Below, one piece after another: positions 17,254 to 23,981 of a stretch of 55,244 nt of DNA. This DNA is from Candidatus Merdivivens pullicola. Lineage in GTDB: Bacteria > Bacteroidota > Bacteroidia > Bacteroidales > UBA932. The stretch lies in the NCBI GenBank assembly GCA_017694945.1, contig JADIMA010000060.1, forward strand, positions 1 through 55,244. The letters run 5' to 3'. The notes beneath the pieces are model-generated. The model did not search any database, was not told the DNA's origin, and saw nothing but the letters and a program-made list of their open reading frames with translations. Each line of letters begins with the position of its first letter. The first letter of the stretch is position 1. The translations under genes were made by a program, and so were the position numbers.

Positions 17254-17295
17254 GAAAGAGAAGGCGACAGATATGATGTTCACCCTCTCTTTCAA
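17254..17295. terminator. Hairpin between convergent Big_2 lipoprotein and queA
   Basis: Arms TGAAAGAGAAGG (17254-17265) and CCCTCTCTTTCA (17284-17295) pair at 11 of 12 positions around an 18-nt loop. It sits between two convergent genes, which fits a bidirectional terminator, but there is no clear T-tract. Confidence 0.4.
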
Positions 17296-17315
17296 TGTCT
17301 GCAGCATGACGGGGT

Positions 17316-18545
17316 TCATCCGCCGCACGGATTTTCCGCCCTTTTCAGCAACGAACTATCGCCATAACTCAGGAAACGGAACCCGTTTTTCATGGCGTAA
17401 TCGTAAATCCGGCGCCAGTCCCCTCCGACAAATGCCGAAATCAGCAGCAACAGGGTGCTTTGAGGCTGATGAAAATTGGTCACCAGTTTGCTTACCACAC
17501 GGAATCTGAACCCAGGAACAATGATAATCCCGGTGGCAGCGGTAATCGAATCGGTTCCCTTTGCCTCAATATAGCCGGAAAGGGCTTCAAGCGCATCTTT
17601 GGTTGAATATTTATATTCCCTGTCATAGGGAGCCCATTGTTCCACGAAAGCAGGCTGCTCCCCTTCAAGCACTTTCACGCCAAGGTAATACAGCGATTCA
17701 AGCGTCCTTATCGAAGTAGTCCCCACGGCCACAACACCTTTAGGAGAATTTATCAGTTTGTCAATCACCGACTTGGATACATTAAACGGTTCCCTGTGCA
17801 TCTTATGGCCGGTTATTGTCTCGCTTTTCACCGGAAGAAAGGTACCGGCGCCTACATGCAGGCATATCCTTTCCATGTCTATACCTTTATCCTTTATACG
17901 GGCCATTACTTCCTTTGTAAAGTGGAGCCCGGCCGTAGGAGCAGCGACAGAACCTCTGTGCAAGGCATACGTTGTCTGATAGCGTTCGTAATCGCTTTCC
18001 TGCGTTTCCCTGTTAAGATAGGGAGGAATAGGTATTTTGCCGCAATGCTCCAGCACGGAAGAAAAAGGCACGTCCCCGTCCCAGAGGAATCTCACGACTA
18101 CATTCGCCCCGTCCCTTGAAACCATTTCGGCCTTAAGCCCGAAATCATCCATATCCGCCGCTTCTTCCGGCCTGTATAAAGACAATTGCTCGGCATTTTT
18201 CCACTTTTTTATGTTTCCGACGATGCAACGCCATTCGCACGAACGGGTTGTAGCGAACGAAACTGCATAATCTTCAGGAAAATAAGGTTCCAGACAGAAT
18301 ATTTCTATGTGAGCTCCTGTATTTTTCTTGAAGAACAGCCTTGCAGGGACGACTTTTGTATCGTTGAATATCATCAACTCATCTTTTTCAAGATAATCCG
18401 GAAGATTGTAAAAAACATCCTGGGCGATTTCCCCGTCCTCGTATAGAAGGAGTTTTGAAATATCCCTTTTCTCCAACGGGAACTTCGCAATCCGGTCGTC
18501 CGGCAGTTCATACGTATAATCTTTAATCTTGATTTCGGGCCTCAT
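17316..18545 (-). CDS. queA: S-adenosylmethionine:tRNA ribosyltransferase-isomerase
   Basis: Cytoplasmic enzyme of queuosine synthesis that moves the ribosyl group of SAM onto preQ1 in tRNA, forming epoxyqueuosine. The 409-residue protein has the family landmarks: YELPDDRIAKFPLEKRD at the N-terminus, FNDTKVVPARL, AAPTAGLHFTKEV, LHVGAGTFLPV, VGTTSIRTLES and NFHQPQSTLLLLISAFVGG near the C-terminus. It is somewhat longer than the E. coli enzyme (356), as in other Bacteroidota, because of an insertion around residues 90-160. The gene appears monocistronic, with a TACTTTTG box close upstream. Confidence 0.96.
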   Translation of the reverse strand: MRPEIKIKDYTYELPDDRIAKFPLEKRDISKLLLYEDGEIAQDVFYNLPDYLEKDELMIFNDTKVVPARLFFKKNTGAHIEIFCLEPYFPEDYAVSFATTRSCEWRCIVGNIKKWKNAEQLSLYRPEEAADMDDFGLKAEMVSRDGANVVVRFLWDGDVPFSSVLEHCGKIPIPPYLNRETQESDYERYQTTYALHRGSVAAPTAGLHFTKEVMARIKDKGIDMERICLHVGAGTFLPVKSETITGHKMHREPFNVSKSVIDKLINSPKGVVAVGTTSIRTLESLYYLGVKVLEGEQPAFVEQWAPYDREYKYSTKDALEALSGYIEAKGTDSITAATGIIIVPGFRFRVVSKLVTNFHQPQSTLLLLISAFVGGDWRRIYDYAMKNGFRFLSYGDSSLLKRAENPCGG

Positions 18546-18560
18546 TTCAATTATTTTTTA

Positions 18561-18568
18561 CAAAAGTA
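18561..18568 (-). promoter_or_regulatory. Putative queA -7 box (TACTTTTG on the complement)
   Basis: The complement of 18561-18568 matches TAnnTTTG, 15 bp before the queA ATG. No matching -33 element is evident. Confidence 0.35.
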
Positions 18569-18994
18569 TATAATATTACCTTGATTGAAAAATCTTTGAA
18601 ATTTCAAATTTGTATATTTTTGTAAACTACATTAGTAAATCCATCTCGGTATTTTTGTATTGTCTGAATTTCTGATTCTATCTTTGGTTAACAGTTGTAT
18701 TACATTGGTTATAATAATCGGTTATAATACGTGGTTTTCTTGTGTTTTATTATTGATTCCCAGATATTTAAATTAGTTTATATAAATCAAAATTACAGGT
18801 GATAGCATTGATTGTTTTCCTTATTTTAGTCAAATTAAATGCAATGGATGAATATTTATCACTTAATTATTTGATAACCTGTATAATAATAATATTGGTT
18901 TAAAGTATCTGTTAACAATATGCTCGATATGGCGTATTTTGTTGTTAGCGACTGTTTTCCCATATTCACGGAATTATTCGCCGGTTTACTTGGT

Positions 18995-19052
18995 TACAGA
19001 TGTATCCCCGTATCTAGTTACAAATGTTATTAAATTAATTATTACATTTGTA
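18995..19052. promoter_or_regulatory. Three TACA-N2-TGTA palindromic sites at exact 24-bp spacing
   Basis: Sites TACAGATGTA (18995-19004), TACAAATGTT (19019-19028, one mismatch) and TACATTTGTA (19043-19052) begin exactly 24 bp apart. The third contains the -7 promoter box of the HTH gene, 18 bp before its ATG, so occupation of it would block transcription. This is the expected arrangement for autoregulation by the HTH protein encoded immediately downstream; that the protein binds here is inference. Confidence 0.55.
19043..19050 (+). promoter_or_regulatory. Putative -7 promoter box (TACATTTG) of the HTH regulator
   Basis: Matches TAnnTTTG and lies inside the third palindromic site, 20 bp before the ATG at 19071. 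Confidence 0.45.
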
Positions 19053-19070
19053 CTTTCAAAAATTACAATT

Positions 19071-19487
19071 ATGAATCGGCGTTTACAATATCTTTTGGAA
19101 CTTGAAGGGCTGACCCAGGCTCAGTTTGCAGACAGAATAGGGGTCGGAAGGGCAAGCATATCGCACATACTGAACGGTCGGAACAAGCCCGGGTATGAGA
19201 TAATCAGCAGTATCCTGAAAAAATTCCCTTCAATCAATCCAGACTGGCTTATTCTCGGACAAGGAAAACCGTACAGGAATCAGTCCGAAACAGAACACAA
19301 GACCCAGCCTACCCTGTTCAATGATGTTGAAAATACTGATATTCAAAACATTAAAGGCGATTTTACTGAAACTGAACCTCGCGAGAATGAGATAAAGCAA
19401 CGGCAGCAGTCTTCGATACAGCGTAAAATCAAACGTATAACGGTCTATTTCGACGACAACACTTTTGAAGAATACTATGGAAAATAA
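19071..19487 (+). CDS. Cro/CI-type helix-turn-helix (HTH_3) transcriptional regulator
   Basis: A 138-residue DNA-binding protein. The ATG at 19071 gives MNRRLQYLLELEGLTQAQFA; an upstream in-frame start at 18939 would run through the palindromic sites and promoter, so it is rejected. Residues 4-62 form an XRE-type HTH, with recognition region LTQAQFADRIGVGRASISHI (about 14-33) and the Bacteroidota-typical continuation LNGRNKPGYEIISSILKKFP and DWLILGQGKPY. The remaining 70 residues are polar, with a basic stretch (QRKIKRITVYFDDNTFEEYY). The target is unknown; the three palindromes upstream suggest autoregulation. It is convergent with the rubredoxin gene across a shared hairpin. Confidence 0.88.
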   Translation: MNRRLQYLLELEGLTQAQFADRIGVGRASISHILNGRNKPGYEIISSILKKFPSINPDWLILGQGKPYRNQSETEHKTQPTLFNDVENTDIQNIKGDFTETEPRENEIKQRQQSSIQRKIKRITVYFDDNTFEEYYGK

Positions 19488-19490
19488 AAA

Positions 19491-19517
19491 CCGTACCGGG
19501 TTTCCTGACCCGATACG
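19491..19517 (-). terminator. Terminator of the rubredoxin gene (hairpin shared with the HTH gene)
   Basis: CCGTACCGGGT (19491-19501) pairs with ACCCGATACGG (19507-19517) with one mismatch and a 5-nt loop (ttcct, 19502-19506, plus a flanking g). On the complement it is followed by TTTTTATTTT, a classic intrinsic terminator for the minus strand. It begins only 4 bp after the HTH stop, so it may stop both convergent transcripts. Confidence 0.7.
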
Positions 19518-19579
19518 GCATAGGCCGGTCTATATCCGCCGTCTGTTTTTGCAAACTGTTGGAAACAGTCTCAGCAGTC

Positions 19580-19741
19580 TTAATCGATAGGTTCGAAATC
19601 CTCTTTACCTACCCCGCACATCGGACATACCCAGTCGTCCGGTATGTCTTCAAAAGCAGTCCCGGGAGCAATACCCGAATCAGGATCTCCCACTTGCGGA
19701 TCATATTCCCAATGGCAAACTGTGCATCTGTATTTTCTCAT
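19580..19741 (-). CDS. Rubredoxin
   Basis: A 53-residue rubredoxin. Reading the complement from the ATG at 19741 gives [20 protein letters not shown] and ends GKEDFEPID. Cys6, Cys9, Cys39 and Cys42 (CTVC and CPMC) form the Fe(SCys)4 site. The aromatic residues Tyr4, Trp11, Tyr13 and Trp37 (DDWVCP) and the [12 protein letters not shown] core are those of classical anaerobe rubredoxins of 52-54 residues. It is a one-electron carrier, usually serving rubrerythrin, superoxide reductase or flavodiiron proteins in oxygen and peroxide defence. It stands alone, so its partner is not shown by the context. It is easily missed because of its size. Confidence 0.95.
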   Translation of the reverse strand: MRKYRCTVCHWEYDPQVGDPDSGIAPGTAFEDIPDDWVCPMCGVGKEDFEPID

Positions 19742-19854
19742 ATCAAAAAAAAATTGATTATCTCCTGCTAAGATAGCACTTTCTTCCCAAATATCAAAAA
19801 TTCAGGCGGTATCTGAGGATATTTTCGTATATTCGCACCGTAAAACACAAATGC

Positions 19855-20886
19855 ATGTACAAACTTTTAAAACCTATATTATTCGCTTTTTATCCTGAAA
19901 CAGCCCATAAGATCGTAATGGTCATACTCGTTATTCTACGCTATGTTCCATTCGGGGGCGCAGTTTTAAGAGCCATATACTGCCGTAAAACGCCGAAACT
20001 GCAAAAGGAAATCTTCGGCCTGAAATTTAAAAACCCGGTAGGCCTGGCCGGCGGTTTCGACAAAAACGGCGAGTATTACAACGACATGGCCAATTTCGGT
20101 TTCGGATTCATAGAGATAGGTTCCGTTTCCCCGCTTCCCCAGGACGGCAACGAAAAGCCGAGACTGTTCCGGCTCGTTGACGACAATGCGTTGATTAACC
20201 GCATGGGACTCAACAATGTAGGCATAAAGAAAGTGATTCAGAACCTGAAGAAGAAAAAGCCCAATACCATTGTAGCAGTCAATATTACCAAAAACAATAC
20301 GACCCCCATAGACAATGCTGAAGCCGATTATGAAAAGGTTTTCGCACTGGCGTATGATTTCGCCGACATGTTCGTACTGAACATATCGTGCCCGAATGTG
20401 CAGGGGCTTGGAAAACTGCAAGGGGTTGAACATCTTGCAGGAATCATAGACAGAGTACTGAATATGAGACGGTATTATGATGAATACAAGCCCATACTGC
20501 TGAAACTTTCCCCGGACATTTCAAAAGAACAGTTGGACGACATCATAGACCTTGCCCTTCTTTCGGGAATCGATGGAATAGTAGCCACTAATACCACAAC
20601 TTCAAGAGAAGGACTTAAAACGCCTGCTACACAGATAAATGAAATAGGGAACGGAGGATTGAGCGGAGCACCTCTTTTTGAAAAATCAAAAGAAACCGTG
20701 CGTTACATACACACTAAAAGCAAAGGCCTCATCCCTATCATAGGCTGCGGGGGCATCATGAGCCCTCAGCAGGCTAAAGAAATGCTCGACGCCGGAGCAT
20801 CATTGATTGAAATTTATACCGGTTTCATATACAAGGGGCCGGCAATCGTGAAAAACATAGTAAATTACCTTGAAAAAAATGCTTAA
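19855..20886 (+). CDS. pyrD: Dihydroorotate dehydrogenase, class 2-like (quinone)
   Basis: Oxidises dihydroorotate to orotate in pyrimidine synthesis. The 343-residue protein has the N-terminal hydrophobic helical extension of membrane-associated class 2 enzymes (residues 1-45, MYKLLKPILFAFYPETAHKI). The FMN barrel follows, with NPVGLAGGFDKNG (60-72), IGSVSPLPQDGNEKPR, INRMGLNN, a catalytic loop LNISCPNV (175-182), VATNTTTSREG, GGLSGAPL and IIGCGGIMSPQQA. Class 2 enzymes usually have Ser in the NxSSPN loop as the catalytic base; here Cys179 occupies that place, as in class 1 enzymes. The stop overlaps the cinA ATG by 8 bp. Confidence 0.92.
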   Translation: MYKLLKPILFAFYPETAHKIVMVILVILRYVPFGGAVLRAIYCRKTPKLQKEIFGLKFKNPVGLAGGFDKNGEYYNDMANFGFGFIEIGSVSPLPQDGNEKPRLFRLVDDNALINRMGLNNVGIKKVIQNLKKKKPNTIVAVNITKNNTTPIDNAEADYEKVFALAYDFADMFVLNISCPNVQGLGKLQGVEHLAGIIDRVLNMRRYYDEYKPILLKLSPDISKEQLDDIIDLALLSGIDGIVATNTTTSREGLKTPATQINEIGNGGLSGAPLFEKSKETVRYIHTKSKGLIPIIGCGGIMSPQQAKEMLDAGASLIEIYTGFIYKGPAIVKNIVNYLEKNA

Positions 20887-22174
20887 AGCCGCCATTTGCA
20901 CTATAGGCGACGAAATACTGATAGGCCAGGTTCTGGACACAAATTCACAGGCCATTTCCAAATCCCTTGAAAGCATCGGAGTCAGGACTGAAACCATGCT
21001 TTCCGTAGGAGACGATACGGATGAAATAATTTCAGGCTTGCGTTCCTTGTTGAATAAACACGACATTGTAATTGCAACTGGAGGCCTCGGGCCCACAAAG
21101 GACGACATAACGAAAAAATCCCTCGCCGCCATAACCGGTACCAAGTCGTGGCATATCGATGAAGAACAGGAGAAAATCATCGTTTCGATGCTCGACAAGC
21201 GAGGAATAGCACATACAAGGGACAATCTGAACCAGGCTCTCGTGCCAGACAGTTCTGAAGTAATCATAAACAGATGCGGCATGGCCCCGATTACCGTTTA
21301 CAGGCTTAATGAAGAACTGTTTGCAAACCGTCCCGTGCTCTATTCGCTTCCGGGCGTACCGCATGAAGCAATCGGAGCGCTGCCAGACATAACCGCAGAC
21401 ATACGCAGGCATTTTTCCCTGACAGACATTTATCATAAAACCATAGTGACTTTCGGGATTCCCGAGTCAATAATGTCCGACATGCTCTCCGACTGGGAGG
21501 AAAAACTTCCCGAGGACATGAAACTCGCCTACCTGCCAGACACATCTATCGGGTTGCGGCTCAGGCTTTCCATCTATGGGGGAAAACGTGAAGAAGAAGA
21601 AGCGAGAATCAATGATGAGTTTGCAAAACTTGTCCCCATCATAGGCGACTCGATATACGGAAGCGGAAACGACACGCTTGAATCCGTCATCGGAGATCTG
21701 TTGCGGCGCAGCGGAAAAACCCTCAGCGCGGCGGAATCTTGCACGGGAGGCATGATATCCGCACGCATCACCTCCGTAGCAGGAAGTTCCGAATATTATC
21801 TCGGTTCTGTCACATCCTATTCCAACAGTGTAAAACAAGGTGTTCTCGGAGTCAATCAGGAAACAATCGAATGTTTCGGGGCCGTAAGCGAACAATGCGT
21901 CAAGGAAATGGCCGAAGGCGTAAGAAGGATAACAGGCAGCGATTTTTCTGTTGCCACTTCTGGAATAGCCGGGCCGGGAGGAGGCGTACCCGGCAAACCC
22001 GTAGGCACTGTATGGATAGGAATATCTTCGCCGGACAGGACGATTGCCAGAAAAATGGTGTTTACAGGAGACCGCAAGAGAAATGTTATCAGTTTTGCGT
22101 CAAATGCACTTAATCTTTTACGTTTGGAAATAGAAAAATATACCTCCGGAAACACCAGTACTATAAATAATTAA
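20879..22174 (+). CDS. cinA: CinA family: MoCF-like domain plus NMN deamidase (PncC) domain
   Basis: A 431-residue two-domain protein. The N-terminal MoCF-like domain (about 1-170) contains ICTIGDEILIGQVLDTNS and ATGGLGPTKDD; in homologues it has ADP-ribose pyrophosphatase activity. The C-terminal PncC/CinA domain (about 270-425) has SAAESCTGGMISARITSVAGSS and ATSGIAGPGGGVPGKPVGTV, with the Ser of ESCTGG as proposed nucleophile, deamidating nicotinamide mononucleotide to NaMN for NAD recycling. The ATG at 20879 is preferred to a TTG three codons earlier. It overlaps pyrD by 8 bp, so the two are co-transcribed. Confidence 0.93.
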   Translation: MLKAAICTIGDEILIGQVLDTNSQAISKSLESIGVRTETMLSVGDDTDEIISGLRSLLNKHDIVIATGGLGPTKDDITKKSLAAITGTKSWHIDEEQEKIIVSMLDKRGIAHTRDNLNQALVPDSSEVIINRCGMAPITVYRLNEELFANRPVLYSLPGVPHEAIGALPDITADIRRHFSLTDIYHKTIVTFGIPESIMSDMLSDWEEKLPEDMKLAYLPDTSIGLRLRLSIYGGKREEEEARINDEFAKLVPIIGDSIYGSGNDTLESVIGDLLRRSGKTLSAAESCTGGMISARITSVAGSSEYYLGSVTSYSNSVKQGVLGVNQETIECFGAVSEQCVKEMAEGVRRITGSDFSVATSGIAGPGGGVPGKPVGTVWIGISSPDRTIARKMVFTGDRKRNVISFASNALNLLRLEIEKYTSGNTSTINN

Positions 22175-22181
22175 TTTACAG

Positions 22182-22223
22182 TATATTTAACAAATTCGTT
22201 AAAATATATAACAAGTTTGTTAT
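22182..22223. terminator. AT-rich hairpins between convergent cinA and dipeptidase genes
   Basis: Two adjacent AT-rich inverted repeats: TATATTTAAC / GTTAAAATATA (22182-22208) and ATAACAA / TTGTTAT (22208-22223). Their position between convergent stops suggests terminators, but they have almost no G-C pairs. Confidence 0.35.
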
Positions 22224-22229
22224 CCAAGT

Positions 22230-23207
22230 TTACTCATGTAATTTCACTGTTTTCGCCTCCTCCACGGCCTTCATTACACGCAGAAAATTGCCTCCGGCGA
22301 TCATATCCAGTTCGTTTTCCGAATAACCTCTCAACGAAAGTTCCGAAAACAGAACTGGCAATCTGGAAATGTCCTCCAACCCTGCCGGCGTACAGTCTAT
22401 GCCGTCGAAGTCGGAGCCGATTCCGACACTTTCCACACCTGCTATTCCGACTACATGGTCGATGTGGTCAGCCACCCTTTTGTACGAAGGCTTCGCCTTA
22501 TCGCGACCGGCATCCAGAAACAGAGGGTAGAAATTGACCTGCACGACCCCGCCCCTTTCAGCCAAAGCCCTAATCATGTCGTCATCCATATTGCGGGGAT
22601 GATCGGACAACGCCCTGCAACATGAATGCGTTGCTACAACAGGCGCGAAGGAATGCTCAAGAACATCATAAAAACTCTTATCCGACACATGTGAAACATC
22701 CACAAGCATTCCCATGCGGTTCATCTCCGACACGAACTCTTTTCCGAAGGGGCTGAGCCCGTGCCACCTTTCCTCTGCAGCAAGCGCGGCATCGCACACC
22801 TCGTTATTGCCGTTATGGGTAAGTGTTACATACCTCACTCCCATTCTGTACATTTCCCTCAGAAGTCCAAGAGATTTTCCCAATGGAGCGGCATTTTCCA
22901 GCCCCATTGCAATCGATCTGATACCGTTTCGTTTGTTTTCAATGATTTCCGACGAACTCAGTGCAAGACGGACACCGGCAGTGGCGGCAATGGAATCCTT
23001 GACGGCCCCCGCCATTTCCATTACAGTCCTCAGGGCGACATCAGGCGCCATGTCGTTCGGGGTATAAAGTGCGAAAAATTCGCAGTCAACGCCTCCGTCC
23101 GCCATTCTCGGATAATCGAAATGGCCGTCAGTCCCTCGCACGGACAAATCGGCTCCGCATAAAAGCCTTCCAGGAGTATCGCAATGAGTATCTATAACAA
23201 GCCTCAT
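22230..23207 (-). CDS. Membrane dipeptidase (renal dipeptidase, M19) family protein
   Basis: Zinc-dependent hydrolase of the M19 family, which cleaves dipeptides, including ones with a D-residue. The 325-residue form starts at the ATG at 23207 (MRLVIDTHCDTP), placing the metal-binding HxD at residues 8-10. Further landmarks are the MGLENAAPLGKSL segment with the bridging Glu, LTHNGNNEVCD, VDVSHVSDKSF, APVVATHSCCRAL and IGSDFDGID. No signal peptide is seen, so a cytoplasmic location is likely. The start is 1 bp after the RlmB-like gene's stop, so it is the last gene of the valS operon. Confidence 0.9.
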   Translation of the reverse strand: MRLVIDTHCDTPGRLLCGADLSVRGTDGHFDYPRMADGGVDCEFFALYTPNDMAPDVALRTVMEMAGAVKDSIAATAGVRLALSSSEIIENKRNGIRSIAMGLENAAPLGKSLGLLREMYRMGVRYVTLTHNGNNEVCDAALAAEERWHGLSPFGKEFVSEMNRMGMLVDVSHVSDKSFYDVLEHSFAPVVATHSCCRALSDHPRNMDDDMIRALAERGGVVQVNFYPLFLDAGRDKAKPSYKRVADHIDHVVGIAGVESVGIGSDFDGIDCTPAGLEDISRLPVLFSELSLRGYSENELDMIAGGNFLRVMKAVEEAKTVKLHE

Positions 23208-23208
23208 G

Positions 23209-23961
23209 TCACATACGATAACGCTGACGGACGATTTCAAAAAGCACTATCGATGTTGCCGCGGAAACGTTCAGAGAGGATATTTCTCCGGCCATCGGAA
23301 TCTTCGCACAATCGTCCGCAAGAGCAAGAAGCGATTGCGAAATACCTTTCTGCTCTGAACCCATTATTATTGCGACAGGCCCTTTCATATCGACACCGTA
23401 TATCGGCATTTCACTCTTTTCAGTGGCGGCTACGATCTTGAATCCGTTCTGTTTCAGGTAAAATACGGCAAGCCTGAGATTGGCCACGCGACTCGTATCT
23501 ATCCTTAGAAGCGCGCCAGCCGAAGCCTTCACCGCTTCGGCGTTTATAGCGGCCCCACCTTTTGCCGGCACGACTATCCCGTTTGCACCTGCGCATTCGG
23601 CACTCCTCGCTATAGCACCGAGATTACGGACGTCGCTTACGCCGTCAAGCAGGACAAATACCGGGTTTTCACAAGTAGCGCATGCCCTGTTGACCGACTC
23701 TTCAAAATCACAGTAGTCAATGGTTGCCAGAAAAGCAGCCACGCCCTGGTGCGAGCCGCCTTTGGAAAGTCTGTTCAGTTTCTCTATCGGCACGAACTGA
23801 AAAACTATTCCCCGGTTCTTGATCTCTTCCATTAATTCCCTGAAGGCCAGACCATCCATCCCTTTCTTAAATAAAATTTTGTCTATCGCCTTACCGGATC
23901 TTATAGCCTCCAATACCGGATGTATTCCGAAAATATACTGCGTCCTGTTTTCCATATCCAT
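23209..23961 (-). CDS. rlmB: TrmH/RlmB-family RNA 2'-O-methyltransferase
   Basis: SPOUT-class methyltransferase that probably methylates the ribose of a guanosine in 23S rRNA. The 250-residue protein has an N-terminal substrate-binding domain (YIFGIHPVLEAIRSGKAIDK). The trefoil-knot catalytic domain follows, with motif 1 NLGAIARSAECAGANGIVV, motif 2 VAIIMGSEQKGIS and motif 3 IPMAGEISSLNVSAATSIVLFE. All three are intact, including the conserved Asn-Leu-Gly, Glu and Ser-Leu-Asn. The RlmB assignment follows the family; another TrmH-type target cannot be excluded. It lies 20 bp after the ABC-F gene and 1 bp before the dipeptidase. Confidence 0.85.
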   Translation of the reverse strand: MDMENRTQYIFGIHPVLEAIRSGKAIDKILFKKGMDGLAFRELMEEIKNRGIVFQFVPIEKLNRLSKGGSHQGVAAFLATIDYCDFEESVNRACATCENPVFVLLDGVSDVRNLGAIARSAECAGANGIVVPAKGGAAINAEAVKASAGALLRIDTSRVANLRLAVFYLKQNGFKIVAATEKSEMPIYGVDMKGPVAIIMGSEQKGISQSLLALADDCAKIPMAGEISSLNVSAATSIVLFEIVRQRYRM

Positions 23962-23981
23962 TAAAAATTATCTTACAACTG

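Larger units (their letters stand above)
18546..19070. other. 525-bp AT-rich divergent intergenic region
   Basis: Between queA (minus) and the HTH regulator (plus). It is strikingly AT-rich. It holds several TAnnTTTG strings, a direct repeat GGTTATAATA (18707-18716 and 18720-18729), and the three TACAnnTGTA-type sites listed separately. A 38-codon ORF at 18920-19036 runs through two of those sites and looks spurious. I see no tRNA or other RNA fold and no convincing gene. The length and composition suggest a complex regulatory region or the scar of a lost gene. Confidence 0.5.

Noticed and set aside
18920-19036. 38-codon ORF upstream of the HTH regulator
   Set aside because: It runs through two of the three palindromic sites, has no ribosome-binding site and no recognisable sequence; it is more likely chance in an AT-rich gap.
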